Shown here piece by piece: positions 56,774 to 64,000 of a DNA stretch of 64,000 nucleotides. Within the stretch, counting starts at the first letter, position 1. Every line of letters starts with the position of its first letter. Made by a program: the position numbers and the translations under genes. Origin of the DNA: a virus; IMG/VR virus record IMGVR_UViG_3300031788_000002, positions 103,482 through 167,481 of that record; one strand, written 5' to 3'. Under the pieces are notes generated by a model, which searched no databases, was not told where the DNA came from, and saw nothing but the letters and a program-made list of their open reading frames with translations.

Positions 56774-59700
56774 ATGCCTTTCTCCTCGACAGATATCGCT
56801 TCTCTGACCGGCGGCTTCTCTCAGCAGACAATGTTGCAGCAGCAGCAAGCGGCGATGCTGACGCAACAATTTGGTGGGTACTCCCCCAATTCAATGGCGC
56901 ATCCCGTAGCGTCGACGGGGGAACAATTTTCCGGAATGTTGATGCAGAACATGAGCCAGATGGGCATGTCTGCAATGGGCAGCCAACGACTCAATGGAAT
57001 GGGCTGGGGTATCGCAGCGCCGTTTACGCAAACAGGCCAATTCATGATGGGTCAAATGGCATACGGCGCTCAACAACAGCAGATGCTGGATTCCAACCTG
57101 CGCCAGTCCTACCGCTTCCCTAATTCCTTTGGCGGCCGAGGTTTTTCTGGAACGGATACCGCTTTAATCGGTTCGAGTTTGCGACAGGCATCGCATCAGC
57201 GGGGTCCGGGCGGGGAGAGCGCAAGCTTCGAAGAGCTTGGGCAGCTCGCATCCAACATGGGCCGTATGGGCATGGCCGAAGGGGTACGCTCGGTCAAAGA
57301 TTTCAACGAGAAGTTCAAGACGATGCTGAGCACGGTCAAGACCATCGCGACCGAGCTGGGCACGTCCCTAGAGGAAGCGCAGAAGGTCATGGCTTCCTTG
57401 AAAGGCACCGGCATCTTCAAAGGCCAAGGGCAGTTCACCTCCTTGATGCGCCAGGGAGCGCTTGCCGGGAACATGTCGATAGCGGAGATGAGCTCGGCGG
57501 CCATGATGGGCGCGCAAATCTCCCGGTCCGTTGGTGGCCTTGGTAAATCCGGAGCTTATGCGGGCGTGCACACGCTCTCCAACATCGGCGCCGCGACACA
57601 AGCCGGGGTCATGAGCGAAGAGGACATCTACAACGCTACCGGATTGACGGGCGCTGAAGGGCGGCAAGCCATGGCGCAGAACATGATGAGCACCGACGCG
57701 CACTTCTTTAGTGGGCAACTCGGGCGGCGCGCTCTGGCGGCCATGGCCGGCAAAAACGGTCAATTGGACCTTTCTGCCATGCGCACTTTCATGAGTGGGG
57801 GCGTGGGCACCGGGGGAACCATGGCGATGGCCCGGCAGCACACCGGGGGTCTTGGGGGGCGCGCCAACTTCATTCGAAACGAAGGGCGTCTGCGCGGCGA
57901 AGCCATGAAGGCGTTTGGGGGATTGGGCACGGCCATGGTGGCCAAGAACTGGCTCGAGTCCCAGGGCAAGGACATGGACGCGATGGACGACCGGTCCATG
58001 CTCTTCTTCCAACGCAAGTTCGGCGTTGGGCGCGATGAAGCCGATCAGATGATCAAGATGGCCCGCAACATGGACACCATCTTGGCGCAACGGCAGAAGT
58101 CCCAAGAAAACGATCAGTACCTACGCCGGGCAGATCAAGCCGATCGCGCCAGCAAACCCGAAGAGATCGTTAAGCGTTTGGAGATGGCGCGCAACGAGAT
58201 CAATGACGGTTTACGGGAAGTGGGCGCCAGCTTTTATAAGAGCATGGCGACGAGCATTGGCGAGTTCATGGGCAAGATGTCCGGCGAATACGTTCAGCGT
58301 CGGCGCGCGGCCATGGCGGGCATTGTCAATCAAATGCTGAAGGGCGGCCCCGGTACTGACTCGATGATGGCGAAGGAGCTCGGTATTGTAAAGGGCGCCC
58401 ATGGGTACGAAGCCCTCGGGGGACAGAGCGCTGGTAGTAAAGCCATAGGGGCTGACTTGTTTGGAGATAGCAAACTCTCCGGAGCGCAGTTCAATCGGTT
58501 TTTGGGCTCTAACGCGCAGCGCTTTCGTGACGCTGGGTATGACATTACGGGCGCCAAGAGCATGGGGGATGTCAACGCCATTCAGCAGCAAGCGTTTCAA
58601 GCGGCGCTGGGCTTCTCCGTGGGGGGTTCCAAGAGGGGCGGCGAAGGCTTTGATGAAAAGACCCAAGCGGCTTTCGGTGCTTTGGCGGGCAATGGCATCA
58701 AAGGCTACGGCGCGGAGTTCACCAAGAGCTTTGAGACCATATTGGGTCAGCTGGATACTTCTGGGGGGAAGATGCTGGCGCGGAAGTTCAAGGATGCGAG
58801 CGCAAAAGAACGCGGACGCATGATGAGCGACATCTTGGAGAAATCCGGTCTGAAAGATGTGTACGCGGACCGTTTGCAGGCGCCAAGTGCGTTTGGCAGC
58901 AGTGCGATGGGAAGCAAGTACGCAACGCTTGATGCAGAGAACCGTGCCGTCGGCGGTCTCATTCTGGGGGATCGCTCGCGCTACGGCGCAGAGGGGCCGG
59001 AAGGTATCGGACACCGCATTCAATCCCTTGGCGGGGACATGTCGCTTTTGATGGGCGGCGATCAATCCCGTGGGGGGCGCGGGGTTGCAAAGGCGACCAA
59101 CTGGTTGTCTAAGCAATTCAGCGGCGTCGACGCTTTCATGAAGGACTACATGTCCGATACTGCAAAGGGTGCGGAGAACCGCAACCAAGTGGGTGGCGCG
59201 GTAAGCGATTCCGTCGAAGCGATGACTCTTGGAATAACCGGGGGGCGTCTTGGGGGTTGGTTCGGGGATAAGGCCAAGAGCTTGTTGGGGGGCGCCACCG
59301 ATACGGAGCGACAAGGCGTCACGGAGTTTTTGAAGGGAGATTCCGCGCGCACGATGGCCGGTACGCTACTGACCGGGGACTCCAAAGCGGTAAACCAAAC
59401 CCTGGGGGACATTAGTAAGCGCCGCGGTTCGTTGGCGGGTATGAAAAACCGAACGGCCATTGAGGGTGCAGAGATGGAAGGGCTTCAAGCGCTCGAAGCC
59501 ATGGGGCGCATTCGGGCGGCGGGGGGACAACCCACCAAAGACCAGTTGGCTCAAATTGCGCAGCAAACTGGGTATGGGGACGTTGCTTCCATGTTGAATG
59601 CATCTGGGGGCGCAGACGCTACAGCGCGTCATGAATGGTTGCGGGATCGCGCCCAAGCGTTTGAAGGTATGGGAATGCAAGCCCAGGGGGATGCGCTCGC

Positions 59701-60469
59701 AAGCGCAGCTTCTAACAAAGACATCGATGCGTCCCTTGCTTCAGGCGACATCAAGGTTAGCCGAGAAGCCTTGGCGTACCGCAAAGCTGCGCAGGGAATT
59801 CGGCAGCAACAAACGGGGTACACAGGGGATACGTCAGAAGAGGGCGTACGCGCGAACTTTGCCCGTCTGAACAGTGTCACGGGGGCTCAGGATGTTCTTG
59901 CGAAGAATAGGGCAGGGATGTCCGTCGCGCAAAAGCGCAAGATGGCGGGAGAACTTTCTCAAGTGGGTGAAGGGGATGAAGCCTCCCGTATGGCGGCTGA
60001 GGCGAACGCCGAGGGTAGGTTGACGAAGGGGCTTCAGCGTGGATCGGGTGGGGTTCTCGAAGTTGTTGCGGGAGCCCTCGGTGCTGAGCATCAAAAAGGT
60101 GAGTTCAAGAACGTGAAGGGGGGCGCCGGCGTTCAAGCATTGATGGAACGCCTGGGTCTTGGTAAGGGGTCCAATGTACAAGGGCGTGAAGACATCGAAA
60201 AAGACTTGATGGCGGTCGTAACGGGAAAGGATGCGGGGGGTAATGCGCTGTCCCCCGGTGCCCGCGGACAACTATTGGCCAGTCTTCAGGGACGTTCCCA
60301 GCTTCAAGAAGGCCAGAAGGAAAATCAAGATAAGAAGTCTGAAGGCAATGATCCGTCCTATCGGCGTTTGGGGGACATCGAAAAAACGTTGGGGGAAGTA
60401 AAGAATGGCATCTCCATGGTCAACACATCGCTCCAGAGCAACCTGAAGGTTGAGGTGGTACAACACTGA
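56774..60469 (+). CDS. Tail tape-measure protein
   Basis: The 1231-residue protein sets tail length by templating tube polymerisation. It is Gln/Met/Gly/Ala-rich at the N-terminus, then mostly alpha-helical with amphipathic segments (SVKDFNEKFKTMLSTVKTIA; EEAQKVMASLKG; LSNIGAATQAGVMSEEDI). Length and position before baseplate genes match tape-measure proteins of myophages. At about 1.5 Angstrom per residue it would specify a tail of roughly 185 nm; this is an estimate. It lies immediately upstream of two small genes and the baseplate region. Confidence 0.8.
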   Translation: MPFSSTDIASLTGGFSQQTMLQQQQAAMLTQQFGGYSPNSMAHPVASTGEQFSGMLMQNMSQMGMSAMGSQRLNGMGWGIAAPFTQTGQFMMGQMAYGAQQQQMLDSNLRQSYRFPNSFGGRGFSGTDTALIGSSLRQASHQRGPGGESASFEELGQLASNMGRMGMAEGVRSVKDFNEKFKTMLSTVKTIATELGTSLEEAQKVMASLKGTGIFKGQGQFTSLMRQGALAGNMSIAEMSSAAMMGAQISRSVGGLGKSGAYAGVHTLSNIGAATQAGVMSEEDIYNATGLTGAEGRQAMAQNMMSTDAHFFSGQLGRRALAAMAGKNGQLDLSAMRTFMSGGVGTGGTMAMARQHTGGLGGRANFIRNEGRLRGEAMKAFGGLGTAMVAKNWLESQGKDMDAMDDRSMLFFQRKFGVGRDEADQMIKMARNMDTILAQRQKSQENDQYLRRADQADRASKPEEIVKRLEMARNEINDGLREVGASFYKSMATSIGEFMGKMSGEYVQRRRAAMAGIVNQMLKGGPGTDSMMAKELGIVKGAHGYEALGGQSAGSKAIGADLFGDSKLSGAQFNRFLGSNAQRFRDAGYDITGAKSMGDVNAIQQQAFQAALGFSVGGSKRGGEGFDEKTQAAFGALAGNGIKGYGAEFTKSFETILGQLDTSGGKMLARKFKDASAKERGRMMSDILEKSGLKDVYADRLQAPSAFGSSAMGSKYATLDAENRAVGGLILGDRSRYGAEGPEGIGHRIQSLGGDMSLLMGGDQSRGGRGVAKATNWLSKQFSGVDAFMKDYMSDTAKGAENRNQVGGAVSDSVEAMTLGITGGRLGGWFGDKAKSLLGGATDTERQGVTEFLKGDSARTMAGTLLTGDSKAVNQTLGDISKRRGSLAGMKNRTAIEGAEMEGLQALEAMGRIRAAGGQPTKDQLAQIAQQTGYGDVASMLNASGGADATARHEWLRDRAQAFEGMGMQAQGDALASAASNKDIDASLASGDIKVSREALAYRKAAQGIRQQQTGYTGDTSEEGVRANFARLNSVTGAQDVLAKNRAGMSVAQKRKMAGELSQVGEGDEASRMAAEANAEGRLTKGLQRGSGGVLEVVAGALGAEHQKGEFKNVKGGAGVQALMERLGLGKGSNVQGREDIEKDLMAVVTGKDAGGNALSPGARGQLLASLQGRSQLQEGQKENQDKKSEGNDPSYRRLGDIEKTLGEVKNGISMVNTSLQSNLKVEVVQH

Positions 60470-60738
60470 TGCGCTCTTTGCTTGCCCAAGGGCTAACCCC
60501 ATTTACAACACCGGCCGGGTGTACCTTCGTACCCTGCCGCACCGAAGTGACGTTTTCTTTTCGCGCCAACGGGCGTCTTTACAACTTCGTCGCGCGGGAC
60601 AAAGTCATCCCTGAGGACCCCTACTTTGTTCTTGTAAAAGCCGTTGCTTTCGCCATCCGTCAAGGAGAGCCGTACAATGGGCGTACCCCTGACCGTGCCC
60701 TCAAAGACTTCCTCATCAAGAGTAACCTGGTGATCTAA
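60469..60738 (+). CDS. Small baseplate-region protein, 89 aa
   Basis: Starts overlapping the tape-measure stop (TGATG). Beta-rich N-terminus (GCTFVPCRTEVTFSFRANGR) and FVLVKAVAFAIRQGEPY. Position between tape measure and baseplate suggests a tail-tip or baseplate component. No family recognised. Confidence 0.55.
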   Translation: MRSLLAQGLTPFTTPAGCTFVPCRTEVTFSFRANGRLYNFVARDKVIPEDPYFVLVKAVAFAIRQGEPYNGRTPDRALKDFLIKSNLVI

Positions 60739-61040
60739 TGTCGCTTTCTATTGTGATCCAGGATGACGGCCAAGCTCTTATCAGCGTCAATGGCGTTGTT
60801 ATCAGCTACGTCAAGTCAATCAACATTGTCATCGACGAGCGGGAACACCCTGTTCCTCATATCGCGATTGCCCTCCACGACCCCGACGACATTAAAGACT
60901 CTACGCTGCGTGTTAGCCTGCGGCGTATGCTTCTGAATTACAAGATGGCGCTGGCGCTACATCCTCTGATTCGCATAGCAGGGTACCGCAATACTCTCAG
61001 GGAATTTCCCGCAGTACCCCCTTCAGAGCCGAAAGTGTAG
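60738..61040 (+). CDS. Hypothetical protein, 100 aa
   Basis: Starts one base into the previous stop (TAATG). N-terminal half beta-rich (LSIVIQDDGQALISVNGVVI; SINIVIDEREHPVPHIAIAL), C-terminal half helical. No family recognised; tail or baseplate component by position. Confidence 0.52.
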   Translation: MSLSIVIQDDGQALISVNGVVISYVKSINIVIDEREHPVPHIAIALHDPDDIKDSTLRVSLRRMLLNYKMALALHPLIRIAGYRNTLREFPAVPPSEPKV

Positions 61041-61068
61041 GTGCGTCATCGCTATCTATATTGAGCTG

Positions 61069-63303
61069 GTGACCTCGGCGTTCAACGCCAATTTCGCGCA
61101 GCAAGCGCGAGCGCTTCAAAATGGGGGTGGGGGTAGCCGCGCCAGTCGCGCAGGGAAGACGGTTGCGCGCCGCCCGGTACGCGGCATCGAAATAAAAGAC
61201 GACACCTACGCCAACCTAAAGGTCATCATGGCCGATGGGTCGGCCCTTCCCCTCCTTGACTCCAGTTCGAGCACGGGCACCAACACTGACGGCTACACCA
61301 ATTTCATTCTTCAAACGGTGCAAGAGCAACGTATGGAGAAGCATCAAATTGTTGAGACCTTCGGGGACTCCTACGTCTTCTTCTTTGGTGAGAGCCCCCG
61401 CTTTCTTGATTGCCAAGCGCTCCTCATCAACACCAATGATTTCAACTGGCGCGCAGAGTGGTGGTACAATTACGAGAAATACTTGCGAGGAACCAAACTC
61501 GTAGAACTCGGCGCGCGCTGCTACATGGCGTGGGATGACATTGTTCTCGAAGGCTACATGCTCATGGCGGTGGCCGATGAGGCAGCGGATCAGCCTTATT
61601 CCGTTACTCTTCAGTTCAAGTTCTTTGTTACCAATTATCAGAACGTAAGCTTGAGCAACGTGGCGCAGTTTCCGGTGCGTTCGAGCGTGCAGCTCCCACC
61701 AGGTGTAGAGCTCACCCAATCCGATGCGTTCAGCCAACTGCAGGCGTACTACCGCGGTGCGGCGGCGAGCCAAGGGGCTTCCGACGCCCTACCTCAGGGT
61801 CAGGCGCTGCTCGGATTCGAGTTGCAGCAGGGAGGTTTGCCCGTTGGTTCCCTCGCGTCCCCGGTTCTGACGTCCACAGGCCCGACGTCCTATGCGTTTG
61901 GGGCTTCCGCCGGCGCGAGCATCAGTGCGAGCTTGGGCGCTGGGGTCGGTGGTGGGTTTGGCGCTAGCGCCGTGGCCAGCATCGGGTTCGGCGCTAGCGC
62001 GTCGGCGTCCACCGGGGCGGGAGCTTCCATGAACCTTGGTATCGGGGCAGGCGCCCAAGCCACCGCGGGGTTTGGCTCGGCTACCACCATTTCTCAGCAA
62101 ATTCGACAGCTGCCCCCCGCGGCTGTAACCGACCCGTCCATCTGGAATGCCGTCCAAGGGACCCCAGCGGCAGGTGACGCGGGACAATACTTTACGCAAC
62201 GCGGCGCTCTACGCGGGCTCATCGCGGAAAACGTAGATGAGTACCTCGGGGGTTCCGGCGACTCCGTCGCGCTGCGCCCGGGGTTGCAAGATCCCAACGA
62301 CCCCACCGCGAGCGCGCTGAGCGACGTACAGATGGGTCCTCAAGAGCTTGACGCAGGGTTGCCTTTCAGTGTGATGAGTACGCTGGCGTCTTTGGGGGTA
62401 ACCACGGATCAAGACACGCTCGATGCCCTTGGTCTCGGCCCCAATTTCTCCCTGGCGTATCAGATGAGCGTCTCCGCGTACGTGACGTCGTCGGGCTACG
62501 GCGCCACGGTGGGCACCAGCACATCCTTCGGGGGCGCCTCGGCGCAAAACGTCAGCTTCAGCCCGTTGAACAACGCGTCACTAGGGACGTCACCGGCCAA
62601 TACTGTTGGACTGAGTGCGCTCGCTGGGTATTACGCGAACACCGCGGACAACAGCAGCTTCATCGCGGCATCACCCTATTACAAATACCGCGATCCCCTG
62701 GGTGCGGTGTATGGCAGTACCAGTGCCACGACGACAGGGTTTGACCCTGCGCGTTACCAATTCGTTGAGGGCGCTGGGAACCCCACGTACGGGTATGACA
62801 GTCCCTATGGGGACGTGGGATACGGCCAGGCAGGGTACGGAGACTTCGGGGGTACTGGCTTCGGATCGGGTAATTCAACGGGGGATCCGGGGTACATGAA
62901 CGCGCAAGCGGTTAGTGTCACCAGCGCAGATTCTTCCGTGATGTCAGCGCTCTCTCGTCTCAAGTTTGACGGCACCGCGCTCACCCCGGGCCCCTCGTTG
63001 GGGAGCACTGCGACGTTGGGCGCGGCGTCGTCGCATGTACCGGGCGTCAGCTCCGCGTTTTCCGTGACGTCGTTTGAAGGCTCCTTCAGCGATTGGGTTT
63101 TGGCAGCTACGGCCGAGCCAGTTCCTGTGTACGGTCAAACGCCTACAGGCCCTGGCGCGGGACAAGATACGGGCCCTGACTTGGGTTACTCTGCCTACCG
63201 ACGCAGCAAAACCCCCTTGGCGCAGCCCTACGTGTCGACCGTACAACCTCCGGCCATTCCTCTTTCTCAATCCCCCGGCTTTTCGTACTTTGGCTTTTCC
63301 TGA
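61069..63303 (+). CDS. Baseplate protein with Gly/Ala/Ser repeat region, 744 aa
   Basis: GTG 61069 start. The N-terminal ~215 residues look like a folded baseplate domain with QIVETFGDSYVFFFGESPRF, FNWRAEWWYNYEKYLRGTK and YSVTLQFKFFVTNYQNVSL. From ~270 to ~340 the chain is Gly/Ala/Ser-rich and repetitive (GASAGASISASLGAGVGGGF). The rest is Tyr/Gly/Ser-rich, possibly extended or fibre-like. It lies between the tape measure and a baseplate hub-like gene, so a baseplate or tail-fibre attachment role is likely. No exact family is recognised. Confidence 0.6.
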   Translation: MTSAFNANFAQQARALQNGGGGSRASRAGKTVARRPVRGIEIKDDTYANLKVIMADGSALPLLDSSSSTGTNTDGYTNFILQTVQEQRMEKHQIVETFGDSYVFFFGESPRFLDCQALLINTNDFNWRAEWWYNYEKYLRGTKLVELGARCYMAWDDIVLEGYMLMAVADEAADQPYSVTLQFKFFVTNYQNVSLSNVAQFPVRSSVQLPPGVELTQSDAFSQLQAYYRGAAASQGASDALPQGQALLGFELQQGGLPVGSLASPVLTSTGPTSYAFGASAGASISASLGAGVGGGFGASAVASIGFGASASASTGAGASMNLGIGAGAQATAGFGSATTISQQIRQLPPAAVTDPSIWNAVQGTPAAGDAGQYFTQRGALRGLIAENVDEYLGGSGDSVALRPGLQDPNDPTASALSDVQMGPQELDAGLPFSVMSTLASLGVTTDQDTLDALGLGPNFSLAYQMSVSAYVTSSGYGATVGTSTSFGGASAQNVSFSPLNNASLGTSPANTVGLSALAGYYANTADNSSFIAASPYYKYRDPLGAVYGSTSATTTGFDPARYQFVEGAGNPTYGYDSPYGDVGYGQAGYGDFGGTGFGSGNSTGDPGYMNAQAVSVTSADSSVMSALSRLKFDGTALTPGPSLGSTATLGAASSHVPGVSSAFSVTSFEGSFSDWVLAATAEPVPVYGQTPTGPGAGQDTGPDLGYSAYRRSKTPLAQPYVSTVQPPAIPLSQSPGFSYFGFS

Positions 63304-64000
63304 TGCAAGCTGCCCACGCTCAGACCCTTCACCTTCGCTTGTTCTTGGAAGGCATTGAGGTTCCTGTCATCGGCGCCCAGGTGCAATGCGCACCGAACAG
63401 CCCGGCGGTGGCTACCATTCAAATCGCGCCGTTGGTGGAAGCCACGCGATTGCACCCGCGCACCACGGTGCACTTGTTCTTCTTGGACTTGTACGCCACC
63501 CCGCTCGCGATCAGCGGCAACACCCACCAAGGACAAGCCGCTACCAGTCCTACGGACGCAGAAGCCACAAGCCAAGGAACCAGCGACGATACCCGCTGGA
63601 AGCTTCTTTTTGGTGGGGAAGTGGTGGGCTTTACCTGGACTAAAGACGCGCTCAACCGTTCCGTGATTCTGCAGTGTGAGGATTGGAGTAATTACTGGGA
63701 TTACGCGCTGCAAGCAGAGAACACAGACATCTTTGGGCCGGGGATGAAGGCCATCTTCAGCGGGGCCTCCACCAATCTCTTTACGGACTTCTTACAGAGC
63801 AACGGCGAAGTTCTGACGCAAATCGTTACCAGTGGTAAGTGCAACACGTTCCCCACGTTGAAGGGACTGGCCGCCGGTGTCATCCGTTTGATGGAAGCGG
63901 TGGGTGGAAGTTACTACGTGTTTCCTACGGGCAATAGCAGCGCGCCCCCGAAGCGCTGTGCCGGCCAGAACATTTTCTTTAGCTACAACGAACTGCGCCT
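63303..64000 (+). CDS. Baseplate hub-like protein (N-terminal part, cut by window edge)
   Basis: About 232 residues are visible. The start (LHLRLFLEGIEVPVIGAQVQ; PRTTVHLFFLD) and GGEVVGFTWTKDALNRSVIL, then QCEDWSNYWDYALQ, match the strand-rich N-terminal domain of phage baseplate hub proteins (gp27/gpD-like). It overlaps the previous stop (TGATG). The C-terminal part is outside the window. Assignment by pattern and position. Confidence 0.65.
   Translation, partial: MQAAHAQTLHLRLFLEGIEVPVIGAQVQCAPNSPAVATIQIAPLVEATRLHPRTTVHLFFLDLYATPLAISGNTHQGQAATSPTDAEATSQGTSDDTRWKLLFGGEVVGFTWTKDALNRSVILQCEDWSNYWDYALQAENTDIFGPGMKAIFSGASTNLFTDFLQSNGEVLTQIVTSGKCNTFPTLKGLAAGVIRLMEAVGGSYYVFPTGNSSAPPKRCAGQNIFFSYNELR

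Noticed and set aside
56107-57123. Plus-strand open frame (338 codons) covering the 56.2-57.1 kb region
   Set aside because: It runs antisense to the minus-strand operon and out of frame with the tape measure, with an Arg/Val-rich, unstructured sequence.
61890-62090. Repeated Gly/Ala/Ser DNA as a tandem repeat or CRISPR-like array
   Set aside because: The repetition is at the amino-acid level with variable codons and no constant repeat-spacer structure.

Overview
This window is a stretch of the genome of a large contractile-tailed bacteriophage (myovirus), probably a jumbo or near-jumbo phage. It encodes a terminase large subunit, a candidate prohead protease, a major capsid protein, a tail sheath, a tail tube, a tape-measure protein and several baseplate proteins. 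Genes are packed almost without gaps: ATGA and GTGA overlaps are frequent, and GTG and TTG starts are common. I see no tRNA, rRNA, CRISPR array or insertion sequence. The base composition is GC-rich and fairly even. The host cannot be named from the sequence, although a few sigma70-like promoters and E. coli-style Shine-Dalgarno sites point to a bacterium.

Layout. At 1-2.5 kb there is a minus-strand operon of small genes ending in a MoxR-like AAA+ ATPase cut by the window edge. At 2.6-10.2 kb lies one giant gene that fuses the beta and beta-prime subunits of a multisubunit RNA polymerase. It is interrupted by a 356-residue intein in the most conserved beta motif. At 10.2-15.9 kb are a baseplate spike-like protein and virion-type proteins. 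At 16-27 kb is the packaging and head module: terminase, candidate protease, acidic scaffold-like protein, glycine-zipper proteins and major capsid, ending in a strong terminator. At 27-34 kb are neck and head-associated proteins, one with a ferritin-like N-terminal bundle. At 34-40.5 kb are sheath, double-hairpin terminator, a 36-residue HTH mini-protein, tube and small membrane proteins. At 41-45 kb is a nucleotide-metabolism island with an AT-hook protein, a dCMP deaminase-like protein, zinc-ribbon mini-proteins and a dNMP kinase. At 45-55 kb are about 25 small, mostly unrecognised genes, including a GroES-like co-chaperonin and a ribbon-helix-helix protein. At 55-56.7 kb is a minus-strand operon. 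At 56.8-64 kb are the tape measure and baseplate hub region.

How the genes work together. The RNA polymerase gene overlaps the spike gene by one base and so probably shares its transcript. Such a polymerase could transcribe phage genes independently of the host enzyme; whether it is packaged in virions is open. Head-module proteins share a recurrent KTAS/KTA tetrapeptide, which also occurs in the tail of the candidate protease. This is the pattern expected if KTA(S) is the head-maturation cleavage site. The glycine-zipper proteins linked to these motifs could be internal or ejected proteins. I could not recognise a portal protein, an endolysin or replication genes; these probably lie outside the window or are too divergent.

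The most notable observations are: the fused, intein-bearing polymerase whose homing-endonuclease acidic residues are both asparagine; the KTAS motif network; inverted genes wedged between forward genes with overlapping start codons (CATG); a direct repeat bracketing the dCMP deaminase segment; and two overlapping-frame gene pairs that may be frameshifts.
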